From the NCBI GenBank assembly GCA_020434415.1, contig JAGRAW010000008.1, positions 1 through 32,928 of the forward strand: 32,928 nt of DNA, given 5' to 3'. Position 1 is the stretch's first letter. Each line of letters starts with the position of its first letter. A program made the translations under genes and the position numbers. Positions 15,029-22,970 of the stretch are shown here, one piece after another. This stretch comes from Bdellovibrionales bacterium (lineage in GTDB: Bacteria; Bdellovibrionota_C; UBA2361; SZUA-149). The notes beneath the pieces were generated by a model. It was not told the origin of the DNA. It ran no database searches and saw only the letters and a list, made by a program, of their open reading frames with translations.

Positions 15029-17023
15029 ATGAAAGAGCCGGCGAACTCCACTATGCTTCGCAACAGCAGCCCTACCATCGAGCTCATTTTTCGAGCTCCG
15101 CACCGAAAGCTTTCGACGCTTTACATTGGCGCTCTTATCGGTATTGCCGTTGTGGTCATCGCCGGGCAGGCTTTCATTCACTGGTCTTTTACGCTTCAGA
15201 AGAACCAAGCCGGTTTTCTAACCGCAGCGGGGCAGCAGCGGTATCTGAGCGAACGGATGGGCAACTACGTCCTTCAAGCTCAGCTTGCTACGGATGAGGT
15301 AGCCCGCCGCACCGCCGTCGCAAAGTTCACCAGCTCGATTTCAACGTGGCGGTCTACATTCGACAGGCTTCGCGGACACAAGCAGAATTTCAAGCCGTTT
15401 TTCAATGAGCCTCCGCCCCAGCTAGAGACCAGCTTCGCGAATCTCGAGCGTGCTTACGAAGGCGTCATTCGCTCAGCGGCCTGTTTGACGACACCCGGTG
15501 CCGATGCGGGTTGCGCTGCGGAATCAGCCGAACAATTACGCGCACTAGAGCGGACACTGGAGCAGTTCGGCAACCGAATGGGGGAGCTCATACCGGTTTT
15601 TGAAGCACATGCGGCCGCTACCTACAACCGATTTGCCAACATTCAGACGGGAGTGCCGTGTGTAATCTTGCTACTGCTCATTTTCGAAGGGCTCTTCATC
15701 TTTCGTCCTGCTGCGCGGGAATTGCGTGCAGCCTTCGACACCGTCGCAAATGCGCGCCTGCGAATCGGTCAGGATGCTGCCTTGTTAAAGCAGACGAACG
15801 CCGCCTTGAACGAGGCGCTTCGCGATTCACAAGAAGCGGCCGAACGACAGGCGGAGTATGAACGAAAGTTGCAACAGGGAAAGCGGCTTCAGTCTCTAGG
15901 TCGTTTGGCGGGCGGGATCGCGCATGACTTCAACAACATCTTGTTCGCGATTCTCGGCTATACGCAGATGGCTCTCCTGAAGTGTGAGAAGGAAACGCGG
16001 GTATCTCGCAACTTGGAAGAGGTGATCAAAGCGGCAAATCGAGCCAAGCAACTCGTCGATCAAATTCTGGTCTTCAGTCAATGGAAAGACAAGGAGGTGT
16101 ATCCGGTTGCTTTGGAAGAAGTGGTCGAGGGGACCATCGGAATTATCGAACACACACTCCCTCTTAACGTACAGATAGTAAAGGATGTTGACCGAGATGC
16201 TTCTTGGGTGCAGGCGGATGTCGGTCATATGTATCAGTTGATGAGCAACCTCTGCCAAAATGCGATCCAAGCGATGCAGCCGGCAGGCGGAACGCTGACG
16301 GTAACGCTTCGCCCTGCACCGGATGCCGACGGAGGCAATGCGTTTGTCGAGCTCAGCGTTAGAGATACCGGTTGTGGGATGCCGGCTGAAGTGCAGGAGC
16401 GGATTTTCGAACCGTTCTATACGACGAAGCCGGTCGGAGAAGGGACGGGTTTAGGATTAGCTGCGGTGCACGGTATCGTCGAGGAGCACGGCGGCAGCAT
16501 TCTTGTCGAAAGCACGGAAGGCGTAGGGACACTTTTCCGAGTACTCCTTCCAGCAGCGCAAGAAGGCTCGGTTGTCGAACTCGGGCTCGTTGGCAGTGTC
16601 TCGATTCCGAAGGGCGGTGGAAAGGTCTTGGTCGTCGATGACGAGGCCTCTGTGCTCGACGTGATGTCACAAATGTTAGCGGAACTCCACTACGAGGTGG
16701 AGGTCGAATCGGATCCCTTGGAGGCGCTCAAGCGATTGGTCGAGCACCAGGAGTCGTTCGATCTGGTCATCGTCGACGAGAAGATGCCGAAACTCACCGG
16801 CTTGTCGTTTCTCGAAAAACTTAGGCGCTTCCGTCCTGATCTACCGGTCGTCCTTTGCACCGGCTTTAGCGATGATATTTCGCCCCGCGAGGCTCTCGCC
16901 AGGGGATGCCGTGCCTGTCTGATCAAGCCGGTTTCATTGGCAACGCTCGCTACCGCTGTTGAAGATGCGATCTGCCCGACGGGACTGAGTTTGAATGCAG
17001 ATGAACCGATTCATCACGCTTAA
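15029..17023 (+). CDS. Hybrid sensor histidine kinase with PilJ-like sensor and receiver domain
   Basis: An inner-membrane sensor kinase. Two membrane helices (about 31-53 and 208-227) flank a periplasmic helical region. Its start, AGQQRYLSERMGNYVLQ, resembles the PilJ/NIT-type sensor domain seen in pilus chemoreceptors and nitrate sensors. A coiled coil (about 230-285) leads to the H-box GGIAHDFNNI (His299). The ATPase domain has NLCQNAIQAM (N box), DTGCGMP and GEGTGLGL. The C-terminus is a receiver domain, VLVVDDEASV to LIKPVS, with the phospho-acceptor Asp583 in VIVDEKMP. The ATG at 15029 follows AAGGAAGGCGG. A free receiver protein is 89 bp downstream, so a phosphorelay is likely. The signal sensed is unknown. 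Confidence 0.9.
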   Translation: MKEPANSTMLRNSSPTIELIFRAPHRKLSTLYIGALIGIAVVVIAGQAFIHWSFTLQKNQAGFLTAAGQQRYLSERMGNYVLQAQLATDEVARRTAVAKFTSSISTWRSTFDRLRGHKQNFKPFFNEPPPQLETSFANLERAYEGVIRSAACLTTPGADAGCAAESAEQLRALERTLEQFGNRMGELIPVFEAHAAATYNRFANIQTGVPCVILLLLIFEGLFIFRPAARELRAAFDTVANARLRIGQDAALLKQTNAALNEALRDSQEAAERQAEYERKLQQGKRLQSLGRLAGGIAHDFNNILFAILGYTQMALLKCEKETRVSRNLEEVIKAANRAKQLVDQILVFSQWKDKEVYPVALEEVVEGTIGIIEHTLPLNVQIVKDVDRDASWVQADVGHMYQLMSNLCQNAIQAMQPAGGTLTVTLRPAPDADGGNAFVELSVRDTGCGMPAEVQERIFEPFYTTKPVGEGTGLGLAAVHGIVEEHGGSILVESTEGVGTLFRVLLPAAQEGSVVELGLVGSVSIPKGGGKVLVVDDEASVLDVMSQMLAELHYEVEVESDPLEALKRLVEHQESFDLVIVDEKMPKLTGLSFLEKLRRFRPDLPVVLCTGFSDDISPREALARGCRACLIKPVSLATLATAVEDAICPTGLSLNADEPIHHA

Positions 17024-17112
17024 GCCGCTACCGGGCGCAAGTTCACGAAGAGCTTGCCCTTTGTGCGTCATCTTACTATGAAATAGGGAGGCGGCTTTCC
17101 GGAGTGCTACGT

Positions 17113-17502
17113 ATGGCAAAAATCCTTGTAGTCGAAGATGATGTCTCTCTTCGCAATATGTATCAGTTGATGCTTGAAGATGCAGGCTATGAGGTGACTA
17201 CTGCCGAGAGTGGGGAAGTCGCTTTGGCAATCGCAGAAGAGCAGCAATTTGACCTACTAATTGCCGACATCGTACTGCCCGGTATGGATGGCGTCGAGTT
17301 GATGAAGCGGCTCGTGGACGGTTCCGTCGCGATGAGAGCTATCGCGATCAGCGGGGGAGCGCCGCAGATCAAACAGGTGTTTGGTCGAGCAGATTTAAGC
17401 GACTCCAAGCTTTCCGAGCGGATTTCGATAATCAGCAAACCTGTCGAGATGCCGTTTTTGCTTGCTGCGGTGAAAAGCAGCTTGAAGAACGAGTTAGAGT
17501 AG
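17113..17502 (+). CDS. Single-domain response regulator (CheY-like)
   Basis: A 129-residue receiver domain with no output domain. It shows the acidic pocket VVEDD (Glu8, Asp9, Asp10), the phospho-acceptor Asp52 in LLIADIVLPGMDG and the conserved Lys in IISKPVEMP. The loop after beta-4 (AISGGAPQIKQVFGRADLSD) is longer than in CheY. I start it at the ATG at 17113 because GGAG lies 8 nt upstream; a GTG at 17104 overlaps that site. It follows the hybrid kinase by 89 bp and probably takes phosphate from it. Without an output domain it must act by protein contact, as CheY or Spo0F do. Confidence 0.9.
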   Translation: MAKILVVEDDVSLRNMYQLMLEDAGYEVTTAESGEVALAIAEEQQFDLLIADIVLPGMDGVELMKRLVDGSVAMRAIAISGGAPQIKQVFGRADLSDSKLSERISIISKPVEMPFLLAAVKSSLKNELE

Positions 17503-17662
17503 AGAGTCGGCAGCCAGCCTAGCATCCAATGCTCCCCGTTCATCCTCGTGCGCGTGAACGTTCCCGGACGTAGTCTGTCCGATTGCCGAATCGGCAACGG
17601 TCAGGTGCACGCGCAAGTTCACGGTGAGTCTTGCACGCAAAACTCATGCTCGAGTAACAAGA

Positions 17663-17692
17663 GGCCTGAACACACAGATGTGCGTTCAGGCC
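17663..17692. terminator. 30-nt hairpin between convergent genes, likely bidirectional terminator
   Basis: GGCCTGAAC (17663-17671) pairs perfectly with GTTCAGGCC (17684-17692); after one mismatch three more pairs close a 4-nt loop. It lies between the response regulator (plus) and the 65-residue gene (minus). There is no T-tract on either side, so efficiency is uncertain. Confidence 0.5.
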
Positions 17693-17735
17693 CTACAGCT
17701 TGAGTAAAACAGGTACAATGGGTGCTGGCGGACTG

Positions 17736-17933
17736 CTACCGTCCTTCGTTATCGAAGAACGAGTCAACGTCATCTTCCGCCTCGGCAATTCCGTTTTCTT
17801 TGTACGGAATCAGTACGAGTGGGAGCATCCCGGTTTCAATCGGTAAATAGTCGGGGCGTTCGTAAAGAAAATTGCTAACTAGCCAATCCAGATCTGGATC
17901 GTCTGCTTCGTGAGGGTAAAACGGTCTGGCCAT
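17736..17933 (-). CDS. Small acidic protein of unknown function
   Basis: A 65-residue protein with about 16 acidic and 4 basic residues, aromatic-rich near the start (MARPFYPHEADDPDLDWL) and ending in EDDVDSFFDNEGR. There is no signal peptide, membrane helix or cysteine. I do not recognise the family. That it is a real gene is supported by a strong ribosome site (GGAGGAGGAAAGG, 7 nt before the ATG) and a sigma-28-like promoter about 110 bp upstream. If that promoter works, the protein belongs to the flagellar late-gene regulon although it lies 7 kb from flaG. It faces the response regulator gene tail to tail. Confidence 0.7.
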   Translation of the reverse strand: MARPFYPHEADDPDLDWLVSNFLYERPDYLPIETGMLPLVLIPYKENGIAEAEDDVDSFFDNEGR

Positions 17934-18405
17934 GTTACAACCTTTCCTCCTCCATGAGTTACCACTTAACCTGCGTTTACAACTTCGAAGAAGGCAGCCT
18001 TGGGAAAATCCTTATTCCGTGACCCAGCCTTCCTAGGTTTCAGTATCGGCGCGCATAGAAGCCAACTTTAGAAACTGTGTCGGCTGCGTTCAAAAAATAT
18101 TCTGAGAATCTAATTAGCTGAACTGACGAGAGTAATTTGATCAACGAGGGCATCCCCGCGACGGACTTTCACGGTTGCGGTTTGGGTTTCGCCAAAAACG
18201 GGTAGAAGTGTCGGAAGTTGATGATTTGGCGAATTAGGACTTCATTAGACAGTTTTTTACCTGCTAGAATAAGCGGACGGGAGGTGCCCGGTTGCAGGAC
18301 CGGCCGGTTTTTGACTGCGGTTCGAAGCAGGTTCTCGCTGTCAACCAGACGATAGGCGCGCGGCTAAGCTCCGAGCGGCCTCGTCGTAGTTCCGCGGAGG
18401 ACGTC
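17934..18405. other. 472-bp intergenic region between divergent genes
   Basis: On the minus strand it holds the sigma-28-like promoter for the 65-residue gene. Towards the plus-strand ankyrin gene there is a TAGAAT (18265-18270) that could be a -10 box without a good -35. A second ribosome-site-plus-TTG combination lies at 18279-18294. I see no other gene. Confidence 0.4.
18043..18070 (-). promoter_or_regulatory. Sigma-28 (FliA)-like promoter for the 65-residue gene
   Basis: On the minus strand TAAAGTTG (18070-18063) and GCCGATAC (18050-18043) each match the FliA consensus (TAAAGTTT and GCCGATAA) at 7 of 8 positions. The spacer is 12 nt rather than the usual 11, which is the main doubt. Confidence 0.5.
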
Positions 18406-18723
18406 ATGAGCACCATAACTACGTCACTCACTCCTTTGATGCGCGCATGCGCGATCGGCCATATTGAAGTTGTTCAGCAGCTCCTCGATGAGGGAGTCGA
18501 CGTCAATGTACGTGGGCCCAGAGGCTCGACTGCCTTGATGTTTGCTGCGGGCGGCGGACATCTTGATGTGGTAAAAATTCTGGTCGCGCGCGGAGCCGAT
18601 CTCAGCGTACGGGAAGACGGCGGTTGGACTGCGCGCATGCACGCTGAAGACGAAGATATCGAGGTAGCGAAATTTCTCGAAGAAGCCGAGAAGCATTTCG
18701 CGGTTCACTGGGGGACGGCATAG
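18406..18723 (+). CDS. Ankyrin-repeat protein
   Basis: A 105-residue cytoplasmic protein made of about three ankyrin repeats. The first two are clear: TPLMRACAIGHIEVVQQLL with DEGVDVNVR, then TALMFAAGGGHLDVVKILV with ARGADLSVR. The third is degenerate (GWTARMHAEDEDIEVAKFLE). Such repeats mediate protein-protein contact; the partner is unknown. I start at the ATG at 18406, which has GGAGG 5 nt upstream. The frame is open from a TTG at 18292 that also has GGGAGG 7 nt upstream; this would add 38 residues with no repeat-like features. Confidence 0.82.
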   Translation: MSTITTSLTPLMRACAIGHIEVVQQLLDEGVDVNVRGPRGSTALMFAAGGGHLDVVKILVARGADLSVREDGGWTARMHAEDEDIEVAKFLEEAEKHFAVHWGTA

Positions 18724-18741
18724 TCTGTCGTATCGAGTGGC

Positions 18742-19383
18742 TCACTGCTCAAGTTGACCGCTTTTAACGTCTAGTGCGTCGAGCCGACGTTTTGTTTCAG
18801 CCACACCTCTGTGGAGGACGCCGTGCCAGCCGCGTTCGATCGCAGCAAGCACGTTTTGCTCGATGTCATCGACAAAGACCGTGCGATGAGGCGAAACGGC
18901 AAACCGCTGCTCGGCAAATGCATAAATAGCGGGGTCCGGCTTCATGGCTCGCGCAGCGAACGAAGTGATAACCCCGTCTGCAAGCGAGCTGAGAGCATAC
19001 GTTTGGTCGAGGTGTTGCCAGTGCAGCTCATTCGTATTGCTCATCAAGAGTACGCGATACCGGGGGCGCAGCGATCGCGCGAGCTCGAGCATTTCCGGAA
19101 TAGGGCTGAACACTTCTTGCCAGCGCCGCGTCAGTTCGATTAGGCACGTGGGGGTGCCAAGCAATCCTTGAACCTTCTCTAAAAAACGTTCGCTGGTGAG
19201 GCGCCCATGTTCGTAGGCCAGTAGTTCGCTACGGTCGATAAAGTCTTGGACGGTGGTCAACGTTGCGCCATTTGCTACGAGGAAAGTCCGAAAGTCCTCG
19301 AACGAGAACTGGATCAGCACTCGGCCGATGTCGAAGATAACGGTGTCGATAGAGGCGGGGGCAGTCGACTGTTGCACGTTCAT
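18742..19383 (-). CDS. HAD-superfamily hydrolase, YihX-like
   Basis: A haloacid-dehalogenase-type phosphatase of about 213 residues. Motif I is FDIGRVLI (Asp18), with Gly where most phosphatases have the second Asp, as in the YihX-type sugar-phosphate phosphatases (FDLGNV). Motif II is LMSNTNE, motif III MKPDPAIY and motif IV VFVDDIEQN. The cap region (about 30-90) contains ELTRRWQEVFSPIPEMLELA, again like YihX, which hydrolyses alpha-glucose 1-phosphate. The ATG at 19383 is preceded by an in-frame GTG at 19386; neither has a clear ribosome site. It lies 71 bp downstream of topA on the same strand and may share its transcript. Substrate is not certain. Confidence 0.85.
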   Translation of the reverse strand: MNVQQSTAPASIDTVIFDIGRVLIQFSFEDFRTFLVANGATLTTVQDFIDRSELLAYEHGRLTSERFLEKVQGLLGTPTCLIELTRRWQEVFSPIPEMLELARSLRPRYRVLLMSNTNELHWQHLDQTYALSSLADGVITSFAARAMKPDPAIYAFAEQRFAVSPHRTVFVDDIEQNVLAAIERGWHGVLHRGVAETKRRLDALDVKSGQLEQ

Positions 19384-19454
19384 CACGAATTGTTTCGCGG
19401 CCTAGGGCGGGGGGTGTGTCCTGCGCTCTTTCGGCGAACAAACAAGGCAGAGGA

Positions 19455-22088
19455 CTACCCGGTAGACTTCTTTCGTCCGCGCTTTTTGGGCTCTCGTCCT
19501 TTGCGGGCTTCGAGCAGCTCTACCGCTTGATCCATACTTAGCTCGTCGGGATTGACCGCCTTTGGAAGGGACGCGTTCGTCTCGCCGTCCGTGACATAGG
19601 GGCCGTAACGACCATTCAGTATCTTGAGCTGCACTCCACTCACAGGGTGAGCGCCCAGTGCTTTCAATTCCTTCGGCGTTGCGGCGGCGCGACGGCCGCG
19701 GCTCTTTGGCTGCTTGAGGAGTTCCACGGCCTGGTCAAGCGTTATATCGAGTGGCGAATGTGTCTCCAGATTGATCGACCGGGTCTCGCTACCGCACATG
19801 ACGTACGGGCCATAGCGACCATTGGCAGCTACGATAGTTTCACCATTCTCTGGATTCTTTCCGAGGCTTCGTGGCAGCGACAGCAACGCGACGGCTTGTT
19901 CGTGGGTGACCGTCTCGGGCGTCATCGTCGGCAACAGCGACGCCATCTTCGGCTTTTCTTTTTTCTTCTTTTTGCCGTCAGCGGAAGATTCTTCCGGCGT
20001 TGCAAATCCCCCGAGTTGCACGTAAGGCCCGTACGGCCCACTTTTTAGGTAGATTGGCTCACCGGTTTCCGGATGCAGTCCCAGTGATTCCGGCTCACGG
20101 GAAGCATTGGCCAGGAGCTGAGCCGCTAGATCGGCGGTAAGCTCATCGGGCAACTGCATCTCCGGTACGCTCGCTCGCTGTTCACCGTTGGTAAGGAACG
20201 GGCCGTAGCGACCAATCCGGACTTCGATCTCTTTGCCGTCGGAGGTCGTGCCGATGGGGATCCCGCAGACGTCACGAGGATCGATTTTCGCTTCACCTTC
20301 TTCGACAAGCGTCTTGAGCCCCGGAAACCCGTTTCCGTAGTAAAATTGCTTGAGATAGTGAAGGTTTTCCGCTTCTCCCCGAGAAATCGCATCCAGATCA
20401 TCTTCGAGGCGAGCGGTAAATTCGTAGTCCAGCAGATTGGTGAAGTGCTTCTCCAGCAACCCTACAACGCCAATCGCCGTGAAGGTCGGTACGAGTGCTG
20501 TCCCTTTCTTGAATGCATAGTCACGGTTCAGAACCAGTTGGACAATTGACGCCCAGGTGCTAGGGCGACCGATACCACGGCGCTCAAGCTCTCGGATGAG
20601 GCTTCCTTCCGTGTACCGTGCAGGCGGCTGCGTACTGTGTTCGACTGCGTCCACACTGGTAGTGCCGAGTTTCTCGCCTTCAGCAACTTTCGGCAGAATC
20701 TTCTCCTGGTCGGCGAGATCTGCCTCTGGATCGTCCGAGCCCTCAACATACGCACGCAAGTAACCAGGAAACTCGATTGTCTTACCGGATGCACGGAAGC
20801 GTGCCTCGGCTGCCGCAATGTGGACCGAGATATGCGTGCCTTTGGCATCTTTCATCTGACTTGCGACGGTTCGCTTCCAAATCAGCTCGTACAGGCGGAA
20901 TGCCTCGTCGCCGAGCTGGGCCTTGACCGTTTCCATCGGTGTAAAGCTTTCGCCGGCAGGTCGGATAGCTTCATGTGCTTCCTGCGCGTTTTTAACGCGA
21001 GTGGTGTACTGTCGCGGCTGGTCCGGTAGATACTCGCGACCGAATTCGCGATCGATAAACGCGCGGGCAGCAGTGAGCGCCTGCTCGGAGAGCGTCGTCG
21101 AGTCGGTTCGCATGTAGGTAATGTAGCCGTTTTCGTAAAGCTGCTGTGCGATCCGCATGGTTCGCTGCGCCGAATAGCGTAGCTTACGATTTGCCTCTTG
21201 CTGTAACGAGCTCGTCACGAAGGGCGCTGGGGGACGTGACGTAAAGGGTTTTTCTTCGACGCCGGCAACTCGCGCTTGGTCGGCGAGCACTCGCTCCCGG
21301 AGCGACTCCGCTTGCGGCCCAGTCAACGCGATGACTTTTCCATCGCTCTTGAGCACGCCGGTTTCCGGATCGAAATCCTTTCCGGCGGCTACTCGCTGAT
21401 CGCCGACATGGGTCAGTTCTGCTTCGATCGAGGCATCCTGTCCGCCGCTTTGGGCGAACACGCCTTTCAAGCTCCAGTAGCTCGCTTTCGTAAAACGAAT
21501 TCTTTCGCGTTCGCGGTCGACCAGAAGCCGGATAGCTACGCTTTGTACTCGCCCGGCGCTAAGCCGCGGGGCCATTTTCTTCCAGAGGAGGGGACTTACG
21601 CGGTAGCCGAACAAGCGGTCGACGATGCGGCGAGTCTCTTGGGCACGGACCAAATTGTAGTCGATTTCTCGGGTGGCATCGAGCGCCTGCTGAATCGCGT
21701 CCTTCGTGATCTCGTGAAAGACTAACCGCTTCACCGGCACTTTGGGACTAAGCGCCTCGACCAGGTGCCATGAAATCGATTCTCCCTCTCGGTCTTCATC
21801 GGTGGCGAGCAGCAGAGTTTCCGATCCCTTCAGCGCTTCTTTGAGCGCCTTCAAGTTGTCCTTCTTGTTTGCAGGGACGATGTAGAGCGGCTCGAACCCG
21901 TTGTCGATGTTTACACCAAGTTTTGCCCATTCCTCTTTCTTGAACTTGGTGGGAATCTCGGCGGCTTTGTTCGGTAGATCACGGATGTGCCCGTTAGAGG
22001 CCTTCACCGTGAAGCCTTTCCCCAGGAATTTTGAAATCGTCTTCGCTTTGGTGGGTGATTCGACAATGACGAGAGCTTTATCGGACAT
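19455..22088 (-). CDS. topA: DNA topoisomerase I
   Basis: A type IA topoisomerase that relaxes negative supercoils. The Toprim domain starts at once (ALVIVESPTKAKTISKFLG) with the metal site ATDEDREGE. The active-site tyrosine is Tyr325 in YITYMRTDST, and the core runs to about residue 600. The C-terminal part has four repeats with the motif GRYGPYV or close variants at about 625, 682, 757 and 825, separated by a lysine-rich linker (about 700-715) and ending in a basic tail, KGREPKKRGRKKSTG. No CxxC zinc fingers are present, unlike E. coli TopA. Such zinc-free repeat tails are known from actinobacteria and cyanobacteria among others. Length is 877. The ATG at 22088 fits the family start, though no strong ribosome site is seen. 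Confidence 0.96.
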   Translation of the reverse strand: MSDKALVIVESPTKAKTISKFLGKGFTVKASNGHIRDLPNKAAEIPTKFKKEEWAKLGVNIDNGFEPLYIVPANKKDNLKALKEALKGSETLLLATDEDREGESISWHLVEALSPKVPVKRLVFHEITKDAIQQALDATREIDYNLVRAQETRRIVDRLFGYRVSPLLWKKMAPRLSAGRVQSVAIRLLVDRERERIRFTKASYWSLKGVFAQSGGQDASIEAELTHVGDQRVAAGKDFDPETGVLKSDGKVIALTGPQAESLRERVLADQARVAGVEEKPFTSRPPAPFVTSSLQQEANRKLRYSAQRTMRIAQQLYENGYITYMRTDSTTLSEQALTAARAFIDREFGREYLPDQPRQYTTRVKNAQEAHEAIRPAGESFTPMETVKAQLGDEAFRLYELIWKRTVASQMKDAKGTHISVHIAAAEARFRASGKTIEFPGYLRAYVEGSDDPEADLADQEKILPKVAEGEKLGTTSVDAVEHSTQPPARYTEGSLIRELERRGIGRPSTWASIVQLVLNRDYAFKKGTALVPTFTAIGVVGLLEKHFTNLLDYEFTARLEDDLDAISRGEAENLHYLKQFYYGNGFPGLKTLVEEGEAKIDPRDVCGIPIGTTSDGKEIEVRIGRYGPFLTNGEQRASVPEMQLPDELTADLAAQLLANASREPESLGLHPETGEPIYLKSGPYGPYVQLGGFATPEESSADGKKKKKEKPKMASLLPTMTPETVTHEQAVALLSLPRSLGKNPENGETIVAANGRYGPYVMCGSETRSINLETHSPLDITLDQAVELLKQPKSRGRRAAATPKELKALGAHPVSGVQLKILNGRYGPYVTDGETNASLPKAVNPDELSMDQAVELLEARKGREPKKRGRKKSTG

Positions 22089-22126
22089 GAACTGTAGCCA
22101 AGCCTAAACTATTAGCGAGTAAAAAC

Positions 22127-22140
22127 TTGTATAAATACAA
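22127..22140. promoter_or_regulatory. Perfect inverted repeat upstream of topA, possible operator
   Basis: TTGTAT-AA-ATACAA is a 14-bp perfect inverted repeat 39 bp upstream of the topA start codon, in the region where its promoter should lie. It resembles a dimeric repressor site but could arise by chance in AT-rich DNA. Confidence 0.25.
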
Positions 22141-22294
22141 CAACAGCCATAAATCGCAGAATGAGCGGTGTAACACAAGAGCAGGGGAGACAGCCAAGGG
22201 AGGAGCTCGCACTGGGCTCAGAATAAACGCAACGACTGCAAGGAAGAGTGGCATAAAACCATGACAGGCAGAAACCTAAAATTGGCGGGGGATA

Positions 22295-22774
22295 ATGTCG
22301 GGATTTCGGACTCTGTTGGAAGTGTTGATCAGCGGCACGGTGGATGTAGCCGGCAACGGGGCGGTGCACAGCGGCAAGGGCCTATTGGTAGCCGGCGCGC
22401 GAAAGATTGGCTGGGCCAGTGGCGGTAGTGCCTCACGCCAAGGCAAACGTTTTGCCGGCCACAGTATCGCGAGTCGCTCCCTGGGAAGTGGTTTCGGCGG
22501 TAGCGGTCGCAGCCGTACCGGCGCCTATAATCCGGCGGCTGAATACCAGAGTCGAACACTGAACTCTTACCATCAGGCAATGAAGTGCGGCACCGGCGTG
22601 CAGCAGTTTGCGGCCCCGCAGCGCAACGCACCGTCTCATCTGTTTGGTCGGCCGGGGTTCGAAGCTCCTCAGAGCAAAGTCGGGAGGAACGACGGGAATC
22701 GCTTCTGTCGGCATCAGTCCGATACGCGAGGACAGAGCTGGTCGAAAAATCCCCGGGGCCACATCAAGTTCTAG
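22295..22774 (+). CDS. Doubtful ORF of unknown function
   Basis: A 159-residue frame opening with FRTLLEVLISGTVDVAGNGA and then rich in Gly, Ser and Arg, with a more mixed second half (NPAAEYQSRTLNSYHQAMKC). Codons (GGC, GCC, GGT, CGC) look like those of neighbouring genes, which favours coding. Against it, there are overlapping open frames on the opposite strand, only a run of Gs for a ribosome site, and no recognisable domain. Its TAG stop lies inside the first unit of an 18-bp tandem triplicate. If it is not a gene, 22089-22970 has no visible gene. Confidence 0.35.
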   Translation: MSGFRTLLEVLISGTVDVAGNGAVHSGKGLLVAGARKIGWASGGSASRQGKRFAGHSIASRSLGSGFGGSGRSRTGAYNPAAEYQSRTLNSYHQAMKCGTGVQQFAAPQRNAPSHLFGRPGFEAPQSKVGRNDGNRFCRHQSDTRGQSWSKNPRGHIKF

Positions 22775-22826
22775 CTTGTTTCTGAAGCACAGCTTGTTTC
22801 TGAAGCACAACTTGTTTCTGAAGCAC
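22773..22826. repeat. Three tandem 18-bp repeats
   Basis: The unit AGCTTGTTTCTGAAGCAC occurs at 22773-22790 and 22791-22808, and with one change (AACTTG start) at 22809-22826. The first unit overlaps the stop of the doubtful ORF. Copies are directly adjacent with no spacers, so this is not a CRISPR array. Confidence 0.95.
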
Positions 22827-22970
22827 AACGGGATTGCGGGCGGACTAGCTTTAGCAGATTGCTAAAAGCGTCCTTCTCCATGTCCGAGCGGTTGGGCTCG
22901 GCATCGAAGCTGACCTATGCTCTTAAGGCACATTGCGGCAACATTCGGTCTGCATCACTGGGAATCTGTC

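Noticed and set aside
22540-22580. tRNA T-loop-like sequence on the minus strand (GTTCGACTCTGG)
   Set aside because: No matching acceptor stem, anticodon arm or CCA end could be found around it.
22655-22675. GGGGTTCGAAGCTCC, resembling a tRNA T-arm on the plus strand
   Set aside because: The stem is imperfect and no D-arm or anticodon arm fits upstream.
22773-22826. Tandem repeats as a possible CRISPR array
   Set aside because: Units are directly adjacent without spacers, only three copies, and no cas genes are present.
22433-22828. Minus-strand frame starting with three MCFRNKL-like repeats
   Set aside because: The repeated peptide is only the 18-bp tandem repeat read backwards; the rest resembles no protein and codon use is poorer than on the plus strand.
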